Origin: Phragmites australis
Lineage: Eukaryota; Streptophyta; Magnoliopsida; Poales; Poaceae
Direction of reading: 5' to 3'
DNA: 64,000 nt
Assembly: GCF_958298935.1 (NCBI RefSeq)
Contig: NC_084924.1
Coordinates: forward strand, 32,461,819 to 32,525,818
Shown: piece by piece, positions 42,385 to 54,317 of the stretch
Numbering within the stretch: position 1 is the first letter of the stretch
Layout: the number at the start of each line of letters is the position of its first letter
Position numbers and translations under genes: made by a program
The notes under the pieces: model-generated
Told to the model about the DNA's origin: nothing
The model's database searches: none
The model's input: only the letters and a program-made list of their open reading frames with translations

Positions 42385-45300
42385 ATGACGAGGGTTGGAG
42401 GAGGACGCCGGGACAAGGCTTCGGACAGCATCTTGCCGGAGTCTCGTCTGAGGAACGAGGAGGCGGCGAATAAGATCAGGAAACTGCTGGTGCCGGAGGG
42501 GCAAGAAGGTGCTGTGGTGGTGACGCCGGTAAGCCTGACGTCGGCGATGACCGTCCCAGGGCGGATCGTCCTCTTCACCTCTTTTGTGGCGGCGGGGTTG
42601 GTGCCGCCGTTCTCCACCTTCTTCCTGCAAGTGCTGGAGACGTACGGCATTCAACTGGTGCACCTAAGCCCCAATTCCTTGGTGGTGTTGGCGGTCTTCG
42701 CGCATCTCTGCGAAATGTTCATGGGGGTGGCGCCGTCGGCGACGCTGCTTCGCCATTTCTTCGTCCTTCGGCCGGTGGGGAAGAAGAGGGGGCACTCCAC
42801 GGCGGACGTCGCGGGATGCTGCAACCTTCGGCTCCGGGACGGCCTGGGGGATCATTACATTCCCCAGGTGCTGCGCAGCAAGTGGGAGGAGTGGCGACAG
42901 GACTGGTTCTTCGTCAACGTCGACCCCCACGAGCGCCTCGAACTGCCAGAGGCGGCGGCGGAACCTCGGCGATCGACGTGGGAGGCGCCGCCGCCAGAAG
43001 ACGCGAGGCTGAAGCCGGTGTTGGAGCGCATCCTAGAACTGCGCGAGGCTGGGCTGACCTCTGTCATGGTGGTCGTGGACTTCCTGCGCCGTCGGCTGCC
43101 GCCTCTGCGAGAACGGGCCCGGCCGAGCTGGTTCTACACCGGGCCGGAGGACATCAGCAGGACCCAGATCGGCGCGAGCTGGGATCTAGGGCCAGCGGAA
43201 CTGCGGGGGATGACAAGGGTGATCACCGGAACGGAGGACATGGGCCGGGCGGAACTCCCGTGGTCGGAGATGGCACTCTGCGCCAACCCCGACCGGGTGG
43301 CCATCATGGCGAGGCTGCCGGAGTTCGACGCCCAGGGGCCCGTGGACCAGCCGAGGAGCCGGAGTCCCAAAGCCTCCAAACTCCCCGGATTGGAGGAGCT
43401 GCTCGGCGAGGAGGAGACAATCAGCTCGGCGCAGGCTGGCGACGGGGCCGCCGCATGCAGCAGCCGCCGTGCCAGAGAGGAGGGCGCCTCCGGAATTGCC
43501 GTGGAGGTGGCGCCGGGAGACCGGGGAAAGCGTCCCCGGGCCCTGATTCTAGTGCCGGACTCTCCGCCATCACCGACGGTAGCGGCGGCATTCCCGGTGC
43601 TGGAGCCGCGGTTGGTGCGGATGGAGCCTGCGCCGGCGCCCGCGACCTGTGCGGCGGAACCTGAGACCCGCGCAGCGGCACTCGAGGCCCGCGCAGCGGC
43701 CTCGCTGAGCCCCCAGCGGAAGAGGCGGCGGGAGGAGTCCGGACCGACGGTGCTGGACCCAGACATCAGGCTCCCAGCGGCCAAGTGGCAGTATCGGTGA
43801 GTCTTCTTTCTTGCTTTTTCCTGGGCATTTCTGGCCCGAACTAAGCTTTGATATTTTTCATCTGTCTCCCGTAGGCCGGCCGCAGGCACCACTGCAACGG
43901 AGAAGGCGCAGGCGCCAAGACCAGGGCCGAGCCCACCGGCTGCGCCGACGGAGGCGGGCACAGGAACGGCGGAGGCGCCAATTGTCGTGGCGGCCACTGG
44001 GAGAGAGGCGGAGGCGGCGGCCGAGAGGAGGACGGAGCAACCGTCTGAATCCTTGGAGCCAGCGGAACCTACCCCGGGCGCGGAGAGCCCGGGGCGGATG
44101 ACGGTGGAGGTGGATGTTTTGCCGGGGCCGGCGGACAGAGCGGCTGATGCGGGAACGCGGCCGCCGCCCGAGTCTTCGGCGCCGGCGGAGCCTACCCCGG
44201 GCGCGGAGAGCCCGGGGCGGATGATGGTAGAGGGCCCTACAGAGAGCTCGAACCCCCCGGAGGCATTCTGCGGGGAGGCCTGGGCCCTACCGGTGTCCGG
44301 CCAACCCGCCGACCCCTTCCTGGCCACCATCGAAGGTGTCCAGGTAGCGGTTGGGCGGCTGGGCGCAGCGGTGAATGCCAAGGAGGGGGAGCTCGAGGCC
44401 GAGCACGCCTGCCTGGCATCGGAGAAGGCGCAGCTGGCGGGCGCCCAGGAGGAGGCCCGCGCGGCGGCCACGCGGGAGCAGAAGCTCCTAGGAGACATCC
44501 GCGCGGAAGCCGCGCGGGAACAAGAAATTTTGAAGACCGCGCGGGCAGAAGCCGCGCGGGAATGAGAAGACGCCGCCCGCCTGGCTGAGGCGTCGAAGCA
44601 GCAAGCTGCCGAGGCCCTTGCTAGGATGGGGCAGGCGCAGGAGAGGGAGGTGGCAGTCGCAGCTCGGGAGCAGGCGGCGGAGGAGCGGCAAGCCGAGCTG
44701 ACCCGCCGGGAGGGCGCGGTCGAGAAGACGTGCGCCGACTTCCAGCGCTGGGAAGACGACCTCCGGAAGATCAGGGAAGAGATCCACCGCTGGGAGGAGG
44801 ACGTCTCCCTTCGGGAGGTGGACAATGAGTTGTCGGCGTCGGATCTTGGTGCTCGGGAGGATTCGGTGACCCAGCAGGAGAAGGTGTTGGCCCGGCGGGA
44901 GGGCGAGCTGAGTCACCGGGAAGACGAACTGAGTCGTCGAGAGGGCGAGGCTGCTGCTGCGGCAGCGGCCACGGCTACCAGGGCGGAGAAGAACGCGAAG
45001 CACGAGGCGGAACTGACCGCCCGTGAACGCGCCTTATCCGAGATGGTGGCCAAGACGAAGCAGGCCGGGGACCAGGGACTTGAGGCACAGCTGCGGGCCG
45101 CCAAAGAGAAGCTCGAGACCGCTTTTGTCTCGCGGGTCAACCTGCAGCATATGCTGGAAGACATACTCTGGTGGATGCGGCAGGCCGTAGAGAAGGGTGG
45201 TCTTGGGCGGCTCGTTGAAGATCAGAAGAGCGACAGCCCCGCACGACAAGTGTTGGGGCTTCAGCAGGTCTGCGAGCGCCTTGAGGCCCTGCCTTGGGCG

Positions 45301-45564
45301 GTCCAGGAACTTGCCGCCCGGGAGGGACGTGGCTTGGCACATGCAGTGGCCGAGCACGTCCTGGCCTGCTACCGAAGCAGGGACCCGAACTTCCCGCTGG
45401 AGCCGGCGTGGGAGGGAGTGGTCGAGGCTGAGGGAGAGGCCGCCCGGGTAGCGGTCCGGAGTTCCGCCGCCGCGGTGGCGGCCGGCTTCAGGAGAGAGGT
45501 GCCGCCGCCGCCAGCCCCCGGGGATGACTCAGAGGATTCAGCCGACGCCTCCGCCGCCGACTAG
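42385..45564 (+). pseudogene. Antisense gene of the Tat element (aORF) with an N-terminal 'gypsy-type transposon' domain and a coiled coil; one stop codon
   Basis: Exon 1 (42385-43796) and exon 2 (43875-45564) join across a 78-bp GT-AG intron ('tatcg|gtgagt', 'cccgtag|g') that keeps frame. Residues ~30 to ~190 resemble the plant domain known as Pfam 'putative gypsy type transposon' (PF04195), with 'VSLTSAMTVPGRIVLFTSF' and 'WRQDWFFVNVD'. A Pro/Ala-rich linker follows, with a duplicated 'AEPTPGAESPGRM' block. After it comes a long Glu/Ala/Arg-rich coiled coil in exon 2. Tat-lineage elements are known to carry such antisense frames. Their function is unknown. An in-frame TGA at 44563-44565 cuts the coiled coil. 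The same frame then stays open to 45564. The start was chosen at the first ATG opening the conserved domain. An earlier in-frame ATG at 42280 lies in the leader. Confidence 0.8.
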
Positions 45565-47233
45565 ATCTTTTGTAGCTTTTTTCTTTCTTTTGTCGTCTTG
45601 ATGAATGTAAATATAGGAGTGAACCCTTAGAAAATGCCTTGTATATATCTTGTGAATATAATGGCATCTTTTCCTTGGGCTCGCAACTCCAATTTCTCTG
45701 AGTGTTTGATGTTTCTTCTGATGTTTTGCCTGGAAGTTCCGGGGAGTACTCAGTCGGGCCGTTCCCGACCTTCCCATCCCCGAGAACGAAGTTATCCTGA
45801 TCGCTGTTGCTGGCGTAGTCGGCCCTCGAGTTCTCGCGAGTCCGCACTGTCTAAGTTAAGAAACAAAAAACACAGACTTCCTTGCCCGGGAGATAGATTG
45901 ATCCAGCACGGAACACGCCGTGCCTGGTGAACACTTTTTTACCTCGCGACCACCCAGTTAGTAGACGGGAGACGCGTGCGGGCGAGAATGTGACCAAGAG
46001 TCCTCGTGGTCCGGTGGTGCCCGGGCTTAAAACGGGCCGGACCGAGCACTGACAGCCCGCCCCTGAGGCCTGAGCTCCGGACTACTCGAGCAGCTCGAGC
46101 GATAGGATTACCCAGGGCACCCGAGGACTCGGTAGTGCTTGGGGTCCTTAAAAGCGGACCGAACACCACGACCACCACGAAGGGCTCCGGTCAGACATTA
46201 CCATACACGCGGTACTCCTTTCTACAAACCGCCCTGTCGTTCTGAGAAAAAGTAGACACGCGGTAGGGTTTTGCGTGCGAGGAGACCACCTCGCCGAACA
46301 GATTAAAGCGCGAGAGCCCCCGAGAATGACTCAGGAACATAAATTTACTGAAAGCAGACTTGTCTGAATATAACCACTCACCGGACAGTTGTCGGCCCTT
46401 CGGCCAACTGATCCAGGAGGGGTGTGCTTCCGAGCTCGGGTGCCCGGGGACTTGGTTCTTTCAGCGGAGCGCCCGAGTGCCCAGAGGCATACAAGGCTCC
46501 CGGGGTCGGGTGATCTCGACCACCCACGCCTAAGTGGTAGGACCACCCGAGGACCCTTGGGGCCGGCCAGAGACCGGGGCATTGAAGCCCCCGCGGCCGA
46601 ACTGCTCGTGATTGCCAGCCTGTGACTTAAGAGAGAATATAGAATTTCTTTGTCTGGTGCGCTCTGTTAGTGCGGTACTTGCTATAGACTGCTCTCGTTT
46701 TTGACCCGAGACCTCTTGAATACCCAAACCGGTGGACAAGAGCGGACAGAGGCATAACCCATAGGTCCTATAGTTCGGTGGCGCCCGGGTATGACAGACC
46801 AGACCGAGCACCGACAGCCCGCTCTGGGGGCCTGAGCTCCGGACTACTCGAGCAGCTCGAGCGATGGGATTACCCAGAGCACCCCGAAACTCGGTAGTGC
46901 CCGGGGGCCTGCCACGACACCGAACACCACAGCCTACCATGCCGGACGTAAGTCAGCGGCGACTGCTCGCATGCATACCGATTGGGATTCTTTTATCAGC
47001 GGGGAAAATGAGAGAGCGAACTTTTTCTCGCACAACCGAGCACCTCACCAGACAGATTAAACATACGGAATCCAGAAAAATATATCTCAACATAGCGATT
47101 GCTTATTGAAATACCGAATGTACAATATTTACAAGGTTGGGCGACAGCGACTTACCCAAGGGGCGGAGCCCTTGGACTGCTTGGGCGGGGAGAAGCCCCC
47201 GGCCTTGCTGACCTGAGCCGCGAGCACGACCAT
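45565..47233. repeat. Spacer between integrase and antisense gene, with long direct repeats
   Basis: About 170 bp near 46010-46180 recurs near 46775-46945. The repeats share 'gcctgagctccggactactc', the perfect inverted repeat 'ctcgagcagctcgag', and 'ggattaccca'. A weaker third version lies near 46490-46580. No protein is recognised. Tat elements usually have a long non-coding spacer here. Confidence 0.7.
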
Positions 47234-48269
47234 CTATTGGTAGAAGCGTCGGAGATGCTCGATGTTCCACGGATTCGGGAGTGGCTGTCCTTCCTCCGTC
47301 GCCAACCTGAAAGAACCTGCCCGCGGGACCGCGATCACGGTGAAGGGACCTTCCCACACAGGGGACAGCTTATTCATTCCTTCGCGCGACTGGACGTGTC
47401 GGAGAACTAGGTCCCCCACCTCGAGAGATCGGGCCCGGACATGGCGCAGATGATAACGCCGCAGACTCTGCTGGTACCGAGCCGCCCGGACAGCGGCACG
47501 CCGCCGGCGCTCTTCCAGGTAGTCCACGTCGTCGCGCCTTTGCTGCTCCTGCTCACCCTCAGAGTATGCATGCACTCGAGGGGAGCCTAGAGTGAGCTCG
47601 GAGGGGAGGACTGCCTCGGCGCCATAGACGAGGAAGAACGGAGTTTCCCCGGTGGCGCGGCTTGGCGTAGTCCGGTTAGCCCACAGCACGGTTGGCAGCT
47701 CGTCCACCCATCCCTTCCCGTGCTTAGCGAGCACGTTATAGGTCTGGGTTTTGAGGCCCTTCAGTATCTCCGCGTTGGCGCGCTCGACCTACCCGTTACT
47801 CCGAGGATGAGCAACGGAGGCGAAGCAGAGCTTGATGCCGAGGTCTTCGCAATAGTCCCTGAACAGGGCACTTGTGAATTGGGTGCCGTTGTCGGTGATG
47901 ATCCGGTTCAGGACGCCAAAGCGGTTGGTGATACCGCGGATAAACTGGAGCGCCGTGTTTTTGGTCACCTTGATGACTGGGACCGCCTCCGGCCACTTGG
48001 TGAACTTGTCGATGGCGAAATATAGGTATGCATAGCCCCCGATTGCTTAGGGGAATGGACCCAGAATGTCCAAACCCCAGACCGCGAAAGGCCATGACAG
48101 GGGAATGGTATGAAGAGCCTGAGCTGGCTGGTGAATCTGCTTTGCGTGGAACTGGCACGCCCTGCAGCGCCGAACCAGCTCGGAAGCATCCTGGAGAGCT
48201 GTAGGCCAGTAGAAACCTTGCCGGAAGGCCTTCCCGACCAGCGTGCGGAACGATGAATGGCCACCGCAC
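47234..48269 (-). pseudogene. Tat integrase region, two in-frame stops
   Basis: The frame continues directly from the RNase H part. The zinc-binding segment with paired His and Cys ('[11 protein letters not shown]' ... 'CRACQFH') lies just upstream, at about 48290-48130. The core keeps an Asp in 'FAIDKFTKWPEAV', an Asp in 'RIITDNGTQF' and a Glu in 'VERANAEILKGL'. It ends with 'VWEGPFTVIAVPRAGSFRLA' and a stop at 47234. In-frame stops lie at 48047-48049 (TAA) and 47789-47791 (TAG, immediately before 'VERAN'). Confidence 0.9.
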
Positions 48270-50689
48270 TCGCCCTCGTGGACCTCAGCGAGAAGATCGC
48301 CGCCTTCTGCCCGGGAGATGCATTTTAGGAGGACACCTCCTGCGCTACGCCGGTAGAGATCCCCATCTACTATGGCATAGCGTCTGGACTGCCGAGCAAC
48401 TCTTTCGGTAGACGCCTCATCCCCGGGTAGGAACTTTTCTTTCAAGTACCCTCGGATGTCAGACATCCACGAGGCATCTTGAGAACATTCGGCGAGTGCA
48501 GCGCACTCACCGGGCGGCGGCGCCCTGACGGGGCTTCCCACTGAGGGCACCGCCGAGGTCCCCTGAATTGAGTTCGAGGTTTCCCCTTCATCCTGTTCGG
48601 TAGGCAGGACGGAAGGCCGTGCGAGTCTTTCTTCAAAGACTCCGGTAGGGACGCGCGCACGTGAGGAGGCCAGGCGAGAGAGCTCGTCGGCCAAAGCGTT
48701 GTCGCGGCGAGGGATGTGCCGCAACTCTAGGCCATCGAAGCGTCTCTCGAGCTTCCTGACCGCAGCCACGTACGCCACCATTTGAGGATCCGTGCACTGG
48801 TACTCCTTGGATACCTGGTTGACGACCAGTTGGGAGTCCCCTTTGACCAGGAGGCGACGAATCCCGAGCCCCACCGCAGCCCGGAGGCCGACGATGAGAC
48901 CTTCATATTCCGCCATGTTGTTGGATGCGCGGAACTGCAACTGCACGACGTACCGAAGCTCTTCACCTGTTGGGGAGGTGAGAACCACTCCGGCCCCTGC
49001 GCCTTTCAGCGAGAGGGAGCCGTCGAAGTGCATGACCCAGTACCCGGGCGCGTCGTTCCCGGGATAGGCAGAGATCTCTTCCGGGACGATGTAGGGGACG
49101 GGCGTCCATTCTGCCAAGAAGTTGGAGAGCGCCTGACTTTTGATTGCCTGGCGACTGACGAAGTGTAGGTCGAACTCCGCCAGCTCTACCGCCCATTTGA
49201 CAACGCGCCCTGTGCCTTCCTGGTTCCGGAGAATGGGCCCCAGTGGATAAGTGGTAACCACCGAGACCTTGTGCGCCTGGAAGTAGTGGCGCAGCTTCCG
49301 GGAAGCGACGAGCACGGCATAGAGCAGCTTCTGCGCCTGGGGATATCTTGTCTTGGCTTCCCGGAGGACTTCACTGATAAAGTACACCGGTCGCTGCACC
49401 CGGCAGGCCCGGACGGCGACTTCACCCGGGGGGCTGCTGCAGCCCCCAGGCTCGGCGGCGCGGTCGGGGCTGGCCGGGCATGCGGGCTCGACTCCCGGGT
49501 TGGAAGGAGCAGTGCGCTCGGGCTCGACCCCCTGCCCAGGGGGAGCCGCGAGGACAAGTGAGTGGTCAGGGACCTCTGGGAGCTGGGACCCAGCACCCGG
49601 TCCTGAACACTCGTCGCGCTCCACCACCAGCACTATGCTCACGACCTGAGGTGTGGCCGAAACGTAGAGCAGTAGGGGCTCACCTTGAGAGGGAGCCACT
49701 AGCACGGGTGGCGAAGTGAGGTACTTCTTTAGATCGTGGAAGGCCTGCTCAGCCTCCGGCGTCCAGTCGAAACGACCGGATTTTTTCAGAAGCTTGAAGA
49801 GGGGGAGCCCTCGCTCCCCGAGCTTGAAGATAAAGCGCCCAAGGGCTGCCATGCAGCCGGCGAGACGCTGGACTTCCTTGAGTCGAGCCGGGGGTCGCAT
49901 CTGCTCGATGGCCCGGATCTTCTCTGGATTGACCTCGATTCCTCGGCCAGAAACGAAGAAACCAAGGAGCTTGCCCGCCGGCACCCCGAAGACACACTTC
50001 TCCGGGTTGAGCTTGAGGCGGGTAGAGCGGAGACTGTTGAAAGTCTCGGTGAGGTCCTCGAGCAGGGTGGCGCGGTCTCGGGTTTTGACCATGAGATCGT
50101 CGATGTAAGCTTCGACGTTGCGACCAACCTGCGAGTCAAGGGTAATACGAATAGCGCGCTGGAAGGAGGATCCAGCGTTACGTAGGCCAAAAGGCATTGA
50201 CATGTACCAATAAGTCCCCACCGGAGTGGTAAAAGCAGTTTTTTCCTCGTCCCCTACGGCCATGCGAATCTGGTGATACCCAGAGTTTGCATCTAAAAAG
50301 CATAAAAGATCGCATCCCGCAGTTGAATCTACAATTTGATCAATGCGAGGTATGGGGAAGGGATCTTTAGGGCAAGCCTTATTTAGGTCGGTGTAGTCCA
50401 CGCACATGCGGAGCTTGCCGTTGGCCTTCGGAACGATGATTGGGTTTGCTAGCCAGTCGGGGTGGAGGACTTCTCGGATAAATCCGGCGTCGAGGAGCTT
50501 GCTGACCTGCTCGCGGATAAACTCCTGGCGCTCAGGCGCCTGCCGCCGGACCTTCTGCTTCACTGGGCGGGCGTCCGGACGCACCGCCAAGTGATGCTCG
50601 ATCACCTCCCTAGGGATCCCGGGCATGTCGGACGGTTGCCAGGCAAACACGTCTGCGTTAGCCCGGAGGAAGGCGACGAGCGCGCTTTC
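48050..50689 (-). pseudogene. Tat reverse transcriptase and two RNase H domains
   Basis: RT begins after '[12 protein letters not shown]' and holds '[20 protein letters not shown]', '[11 protein letters not shown]' and the active site '[11 protein letters not shown]'. A first, weakened RNase H ('[19 protein letters not shown]') follows. Then comes a complete second one of the type gained by the Tat lineage: Asp in 'MHFDGSLS', Glu in 'NNMAEYEGL', Asp in 'VKGDSQLV' and Asp in 'RRDNALADE'. The integrase zinc finger closes the segment. The frame is uninterrupted for ~880 codons, but a stop at 50690-50692 separates it from protease. Confidence 0.93.
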
Positions 50690-51823
50690 CTATTTGCTGC
50701 CCAGGTCACCGCCGATCCGGACGACCTGGGTAGCATCTTCGCCCACCACAACCTCCTTCGTTGGAACAGAGGTGTCAGCGGCGAGTCGGGGTTTGGATGA
50801 AGAGGGTCCCGTGCCCCCTGTAGAGCCATCGACCTCGGCCTGCGCTGAGACCAGAGCCATGTATGACTGTTCAGCGCAGGAGACGGCGCCGCCGGAGTCG
50901 GCGATCACGGAGATGGAGCCTGCGGGGCCAGGCATCTTAACCGTAAGGTATGCATAATGCACGGCCATCATAAACTTGGCGAGCGCCGGACGCCCGAGGA
51001 TGACGTTGTAGGGGAGAGGGAGCTCCACGTCGTCGAAGAGGACGCACTCCGTGCGGAAGTTGTCCCGGCTCCCGAACGTTACAGGCAACTCGACCTGCCC
51101 GAGGGGCAGGGAGTGCCCGGGGGTCACTCCACAGAAGGGGAGCGATGGCTTTAGGCGTCGGGAGGACACCTGCAGCTTCTCAAAAGCCTCCTTGGAGAGG
51201 AGGTTGAGGCCGGCACCACTGTCGATCAGCACTCTGCCGACCTTAACATTGCAGATAGTGGGAGACACTACCAGAGGTAGCCGCCCCACGGCTGCAGTAC
51301 TGGCGGGGTGATCAGCCATGCTGAACGTGATCGGAGCGTCCGACCACCTCAGGGGCCTTGCGGCCTCCTCGCTCGGGGTTGCCGAGCACACCTCGCGTCG
51401 CATGACCTTGATGCCACGGCGCGAGCAAGGTGTGTAGGCACCTCCGTCGATGAAGGCGACGGCGTGCTCGGGCTCCTGGAAGCCGAGCTCGGCGTTGTCG
51501 GGGGCGACCTCAGCATTGCCTCCTCCGCGGGACTCGTCGCGCTCCCTCTGGCGCTGCTCCACGAGTCCTTTGACCGTACGACACTCCGTGAGGTCGTGCC
51601 ATCTGGTCTGGTGTATGGGACACCATTTACCTGGCTCGGGCCCCGCGGGAGCGGGGGCCCTTGCTGCTCTTGCGGGAGCCGGTGCCCCAGCTGGTGCCGG
51701 AGCCCTCGTGGGCATGGAGGCCCGAGGAGGAGCCCTAGCAGGGGCCCTGGCGGGACGTCGGTCGACGCCCGGCCGGCACTCTTGCCGGCGGTCGGGCTCT
51801 TGCGGCACCCTATGAGCGGGGAC
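50690..51823 (-). pseudogene. Tat protease region
   Basis: A Pro/Ala-rich linker holds a zinc-knuckle-like Cys/His cluster 'WCPIHQTRWHDLTEC'. The aspartic protease follows, with active site 'LIDSGAGLNLLS' and a later 'NVILGRPAL'. It lies in the same frame as gag, and stop codons bound it at 51824-51826 and 50690-50692. Confidence 0.9.
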
Positions 51824-53089
51824 CTAGGTCGGCTCAACGGGAGCGGCCTCGCGCTTCCTTCTCTTCTTCTTTTCCCGCTTGTCGGAGCGGGAAGAACTTG
51901 GCTGGTCGGAGGCTGGGCGAGGGGCATGCCACGCCCTGGCCTCCGTAGCCTTGGCGCACTTATCGGCCAGTGCGAAGAGTTCCGCAGTGGTCTCGATCTC
52001 GTGCGTGCCTAGCTTTTCGAGCATCCGCTGGTCGCGGACGCCCTGCCGGAAAGCAACAATAACAGCATGGGGGGCCACTCGCGGAATAGTGTTGCGAACC
52101 TGGCTGAAGCGCTGTATAAAGCGCCGTAGCGTCTCCCCTTCCTGCTGCTGGATGGCGTGGAGGTCGCACTCCAAACCGGGGCGCGTAAACGTGCCCTTTT
52201 CGCTGCCTCCGGCCGCTTGGACGGCCGTTGCGTAGATCTGGAGGAACTCGACGGGGTCGATGGACCCGTCGTACTTCTCCGACAGCTCGGGGCGGAACTT
52301 GGAAGGCCACCTGACCCGGCGGAGCTCGGTGGTGAAGGCACGGCAGCCGGTGCCGTACCCCGCAGCACGAGTAGGGGTCTTTGGTGGCGAGTGGTGGCGA
52401 GCCGGGGATTCCCGGTGGCCTTGGGCCGGGAGAGAGGAAGCCTGGTCCTCTGCCCCGACCTCCTGCCGGGTCTCCCGCTGGCGCTCGAGAGTAACTCGGG
52501 CATCCTCGTGGCCCCTCCGCTCGTCAAGGCGCAAGCGGAGGTCCCGGGCTTCGGACACGGCCAGGGGGACGGCACTCCGCCTGGAGGCCCCTCGGCCCGT
52601 GCGGGCGTTGCCCGTTGAGGAGCCGGCTCTGGCGTCACCACGTTGAGAAGTGGTGCGAGGACTCCCGGCCTGCACCTGGCGGCGAGCAGTGCCAACCAAA
52701 GCGATGACATCTTGTATCCACCGGCCTTCCGGAGTATTCGGCGTGGCCTGAACGGGCGGGTGCCTGAGGAGAGCATGCGCTGCAAGCAGCGCGCTCCCCG
52801 GGCCGGCCTCGCTGAATGCGAGCCTGCGCCGGGATGGCACCCGACGTGGTCCAGGGGCGGACCTGGCGGCCGGGGTCCCGACCTCTTGCTGGGGGTCGGA
52901 AAGTGCATCAGCAGCGGCGGCGGCGGCCCTGCTGGGCCCAGCGCCTTGATCCCCTTGAGCGGGAAACACCGCGCACGTGGATAGAGGCTGTTGATGGAAC
53001 ACAGCAGCGACTGGGCTCTCCCGAGCGTCGGGCAGCACTCCGTCACTGGAAGTGGAGCCGGAACGCTGGAGACGGTGCCCACCAGCCAT
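51824..53089 (-). pseudogene. Tat gag, lacking part of the conserved core
   Basis: The frame opens with ATG at 53089. An Ala/Arg-rich N-terminal half is followed by the conserved gag domain 'WPSKFRPELSEKYDGSIDPV' and 'FLQIYATAVQAAGGSEK'. It ends 'LRRFIQRFSQVRNTIPR', 'VAFRQGVRDQRMLEKL' and a Lys-rich tail before TAG at 51824. Between 'GGSEK' and 'GTFTRPGLE' the usual block of about 40 residues (with its conserved Trp-containing 'ARSWL' part) is absent without frame loss, so this gag probably cannot form a normal particle. Confidence 0.88.
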
Positions 53090-53135
53090 CTCTTCCTGTG
53101 GAAAAAAGCGAAACAAACAAATCCAGGGATATTCC

Positions 53136-53153
53136 CCCCTACCTGGCGCGCCA
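53136..53153 (-). other. Candidate primer-binding site of the Tat element
   Basis: Two bases after the 5' LTR the minus strand reads TGGCGCGCCAGGTAGGGG. TGG is the complement of a tRNA CCA end. The matching tRNA was not identified. The first ten bases are a perfect palindrome. Confidence 0.65.
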
Positions 53154-53155
53154 GC

Positions 53156-54312
53156 TGTCGGAGGATGAACTCCTGCCGCAGGGATCCCGAGAGACCCCTT
53201 TTTTAAAGATTCGGCCGGGGGGATGATCCTGAACGAGCTTGTCTGGGAAATAGATGGGAGCGGAAATAAATGCAGTGGCTGGTGATGGGAGATGATCATC
53301 CTAGTGCAAGAAAGATGGGTGCACCGGGGTTTAGACAGGTTCGGGCCGCACGAAGGCGTAACACCCTACTCCTGTGTGAGTGCTATACCTTTCCTTGAAG
53401 GGAATTCTTCAAGGATGTATTTGGTTACAGGGGTGAGCTGTCTACAGAGAGCTTGAGACTCTCGTGTTCTAGCTTGGTTCGAGCTTGTTTGTGATGTTCT
53501 TCGTCTTTTGATCTGAGCTTCGGGGGCCTTTTTTTATGTGTTCTCCATCCTTTCCTTTTATAGGCGCACCGACCTCGACTTATCCTGAATAGGAAAGAGG
53601 GGGCGCGAGTGCCAAGGCGCCACGGAGAAAGGCGTCATCATTCCGTCTTGGCGAAGTGACAGAGGCGGTGGAAAAATGCGGCGTGCATCCGACCATCCGT
53701 CATTGTAGATGTCCTCCGGCGCTATTAAGAGGGCCCACCGGGCAGCCACAGAGGTGCCCGGTGCGCCCACTCTGTCTTGTTCTTCTGCCGGGGCAGGGTG
53801 GCAGGCAGAGCGCTTCAATTTTGGCAACGTTATCCCGAGGCACCTGGGTGAAATGGGACGGGACCCGTGCATTTAATGGTCCCACGCCCCCCTGCCAGAG
53901 CATGGCAGGGTCTGATACTAGGGCGTGGGCAGCCGAGAATGTCAGGATGTCAGGCCGCGCGTGCCTATTAAATGCGGCATTGGGCCTTTGACTGGCTGAC
54001 ACCCCGACGATGGGACCCTTCGGGTCGTCGGACGATCTTGCGCGAAAGCACTTGGCTGCTTGTATCATCGGGGGATTACAGTACTCGGGGGTAGGCGAGG
54101 ATCCTTCCGAGTACTTCCTTCCCGGTACTTGGACTCTGCGGGTCATCGGGGAACTGGGGTGCTCGGGAACCAGAGGCGGCGGCCCCGAGCACCTTCTCCC
54201 GGGACTTAGCTTCTTCTTATCTTGCAGGGTGGACCTCGCGGGATGGTGACGCGTGGCGGATGGCCGGCCCGGTCTCGGGACTCAGGGACCCCTGATTCCT
54301 GATACACCGACA
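53156..54312 (-). repeat. Tat LTR, 5' copy in element orientation, 1157 bp
   Basis: It runs TGTCGGAGGATG to ACACCGACA. It matches 40423-41864 closely apart from the missing 73-bp units and sparse substitutions, so the insertion is fairly young. A minus-strand TATA box lies at 53554-53562. Confidence 0.94.
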
Positions 54313-54317
54313 GCCAC

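Larger units (their letters stand above)
40423..54312 (-). mobile_element. Ty3/gypsy Tat-lineage LTR retrotransposon with an antisense gene, 13.9 kb
   Basis: The target duplication GCCAC flanks the element (40418-40422 and 54313-54317). LTR termini are TGTCGG/CCGACA (left copy TATCGG). On the minus strand gag, protease, RT, RNase H and integrase lie in a single frame from 53089 to 47234, interrupted by four stop codons and no frameshift. A second RNase H-like domain after the usual one, the large size and the antisense gene beyond integrase are traits of the Tat lineage (Grande, RIRE2, Retand). It inserted into the protease-RT linker of the chromovirus and is therefore younger than it. Confidence 0.93.

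Noticed and set aside
43134..44825. Open frame of 563 codons on the minus strand inside the Tat element
   Set aside because: It is the complement of the GC-rich antisense gene on the plus strand, is Ser/Ala/Arg-rich with no domain, and runs across the plus-strand intron. It is treated as a shadow.
51824..51826. Programmed stop-codon readthrough between Tat gag and protease
   Set aside because: The stop is in frame and could in principle be suppressed, but three more stops of the same mutational type lie downstream in pol, so decay is the simpler reading.
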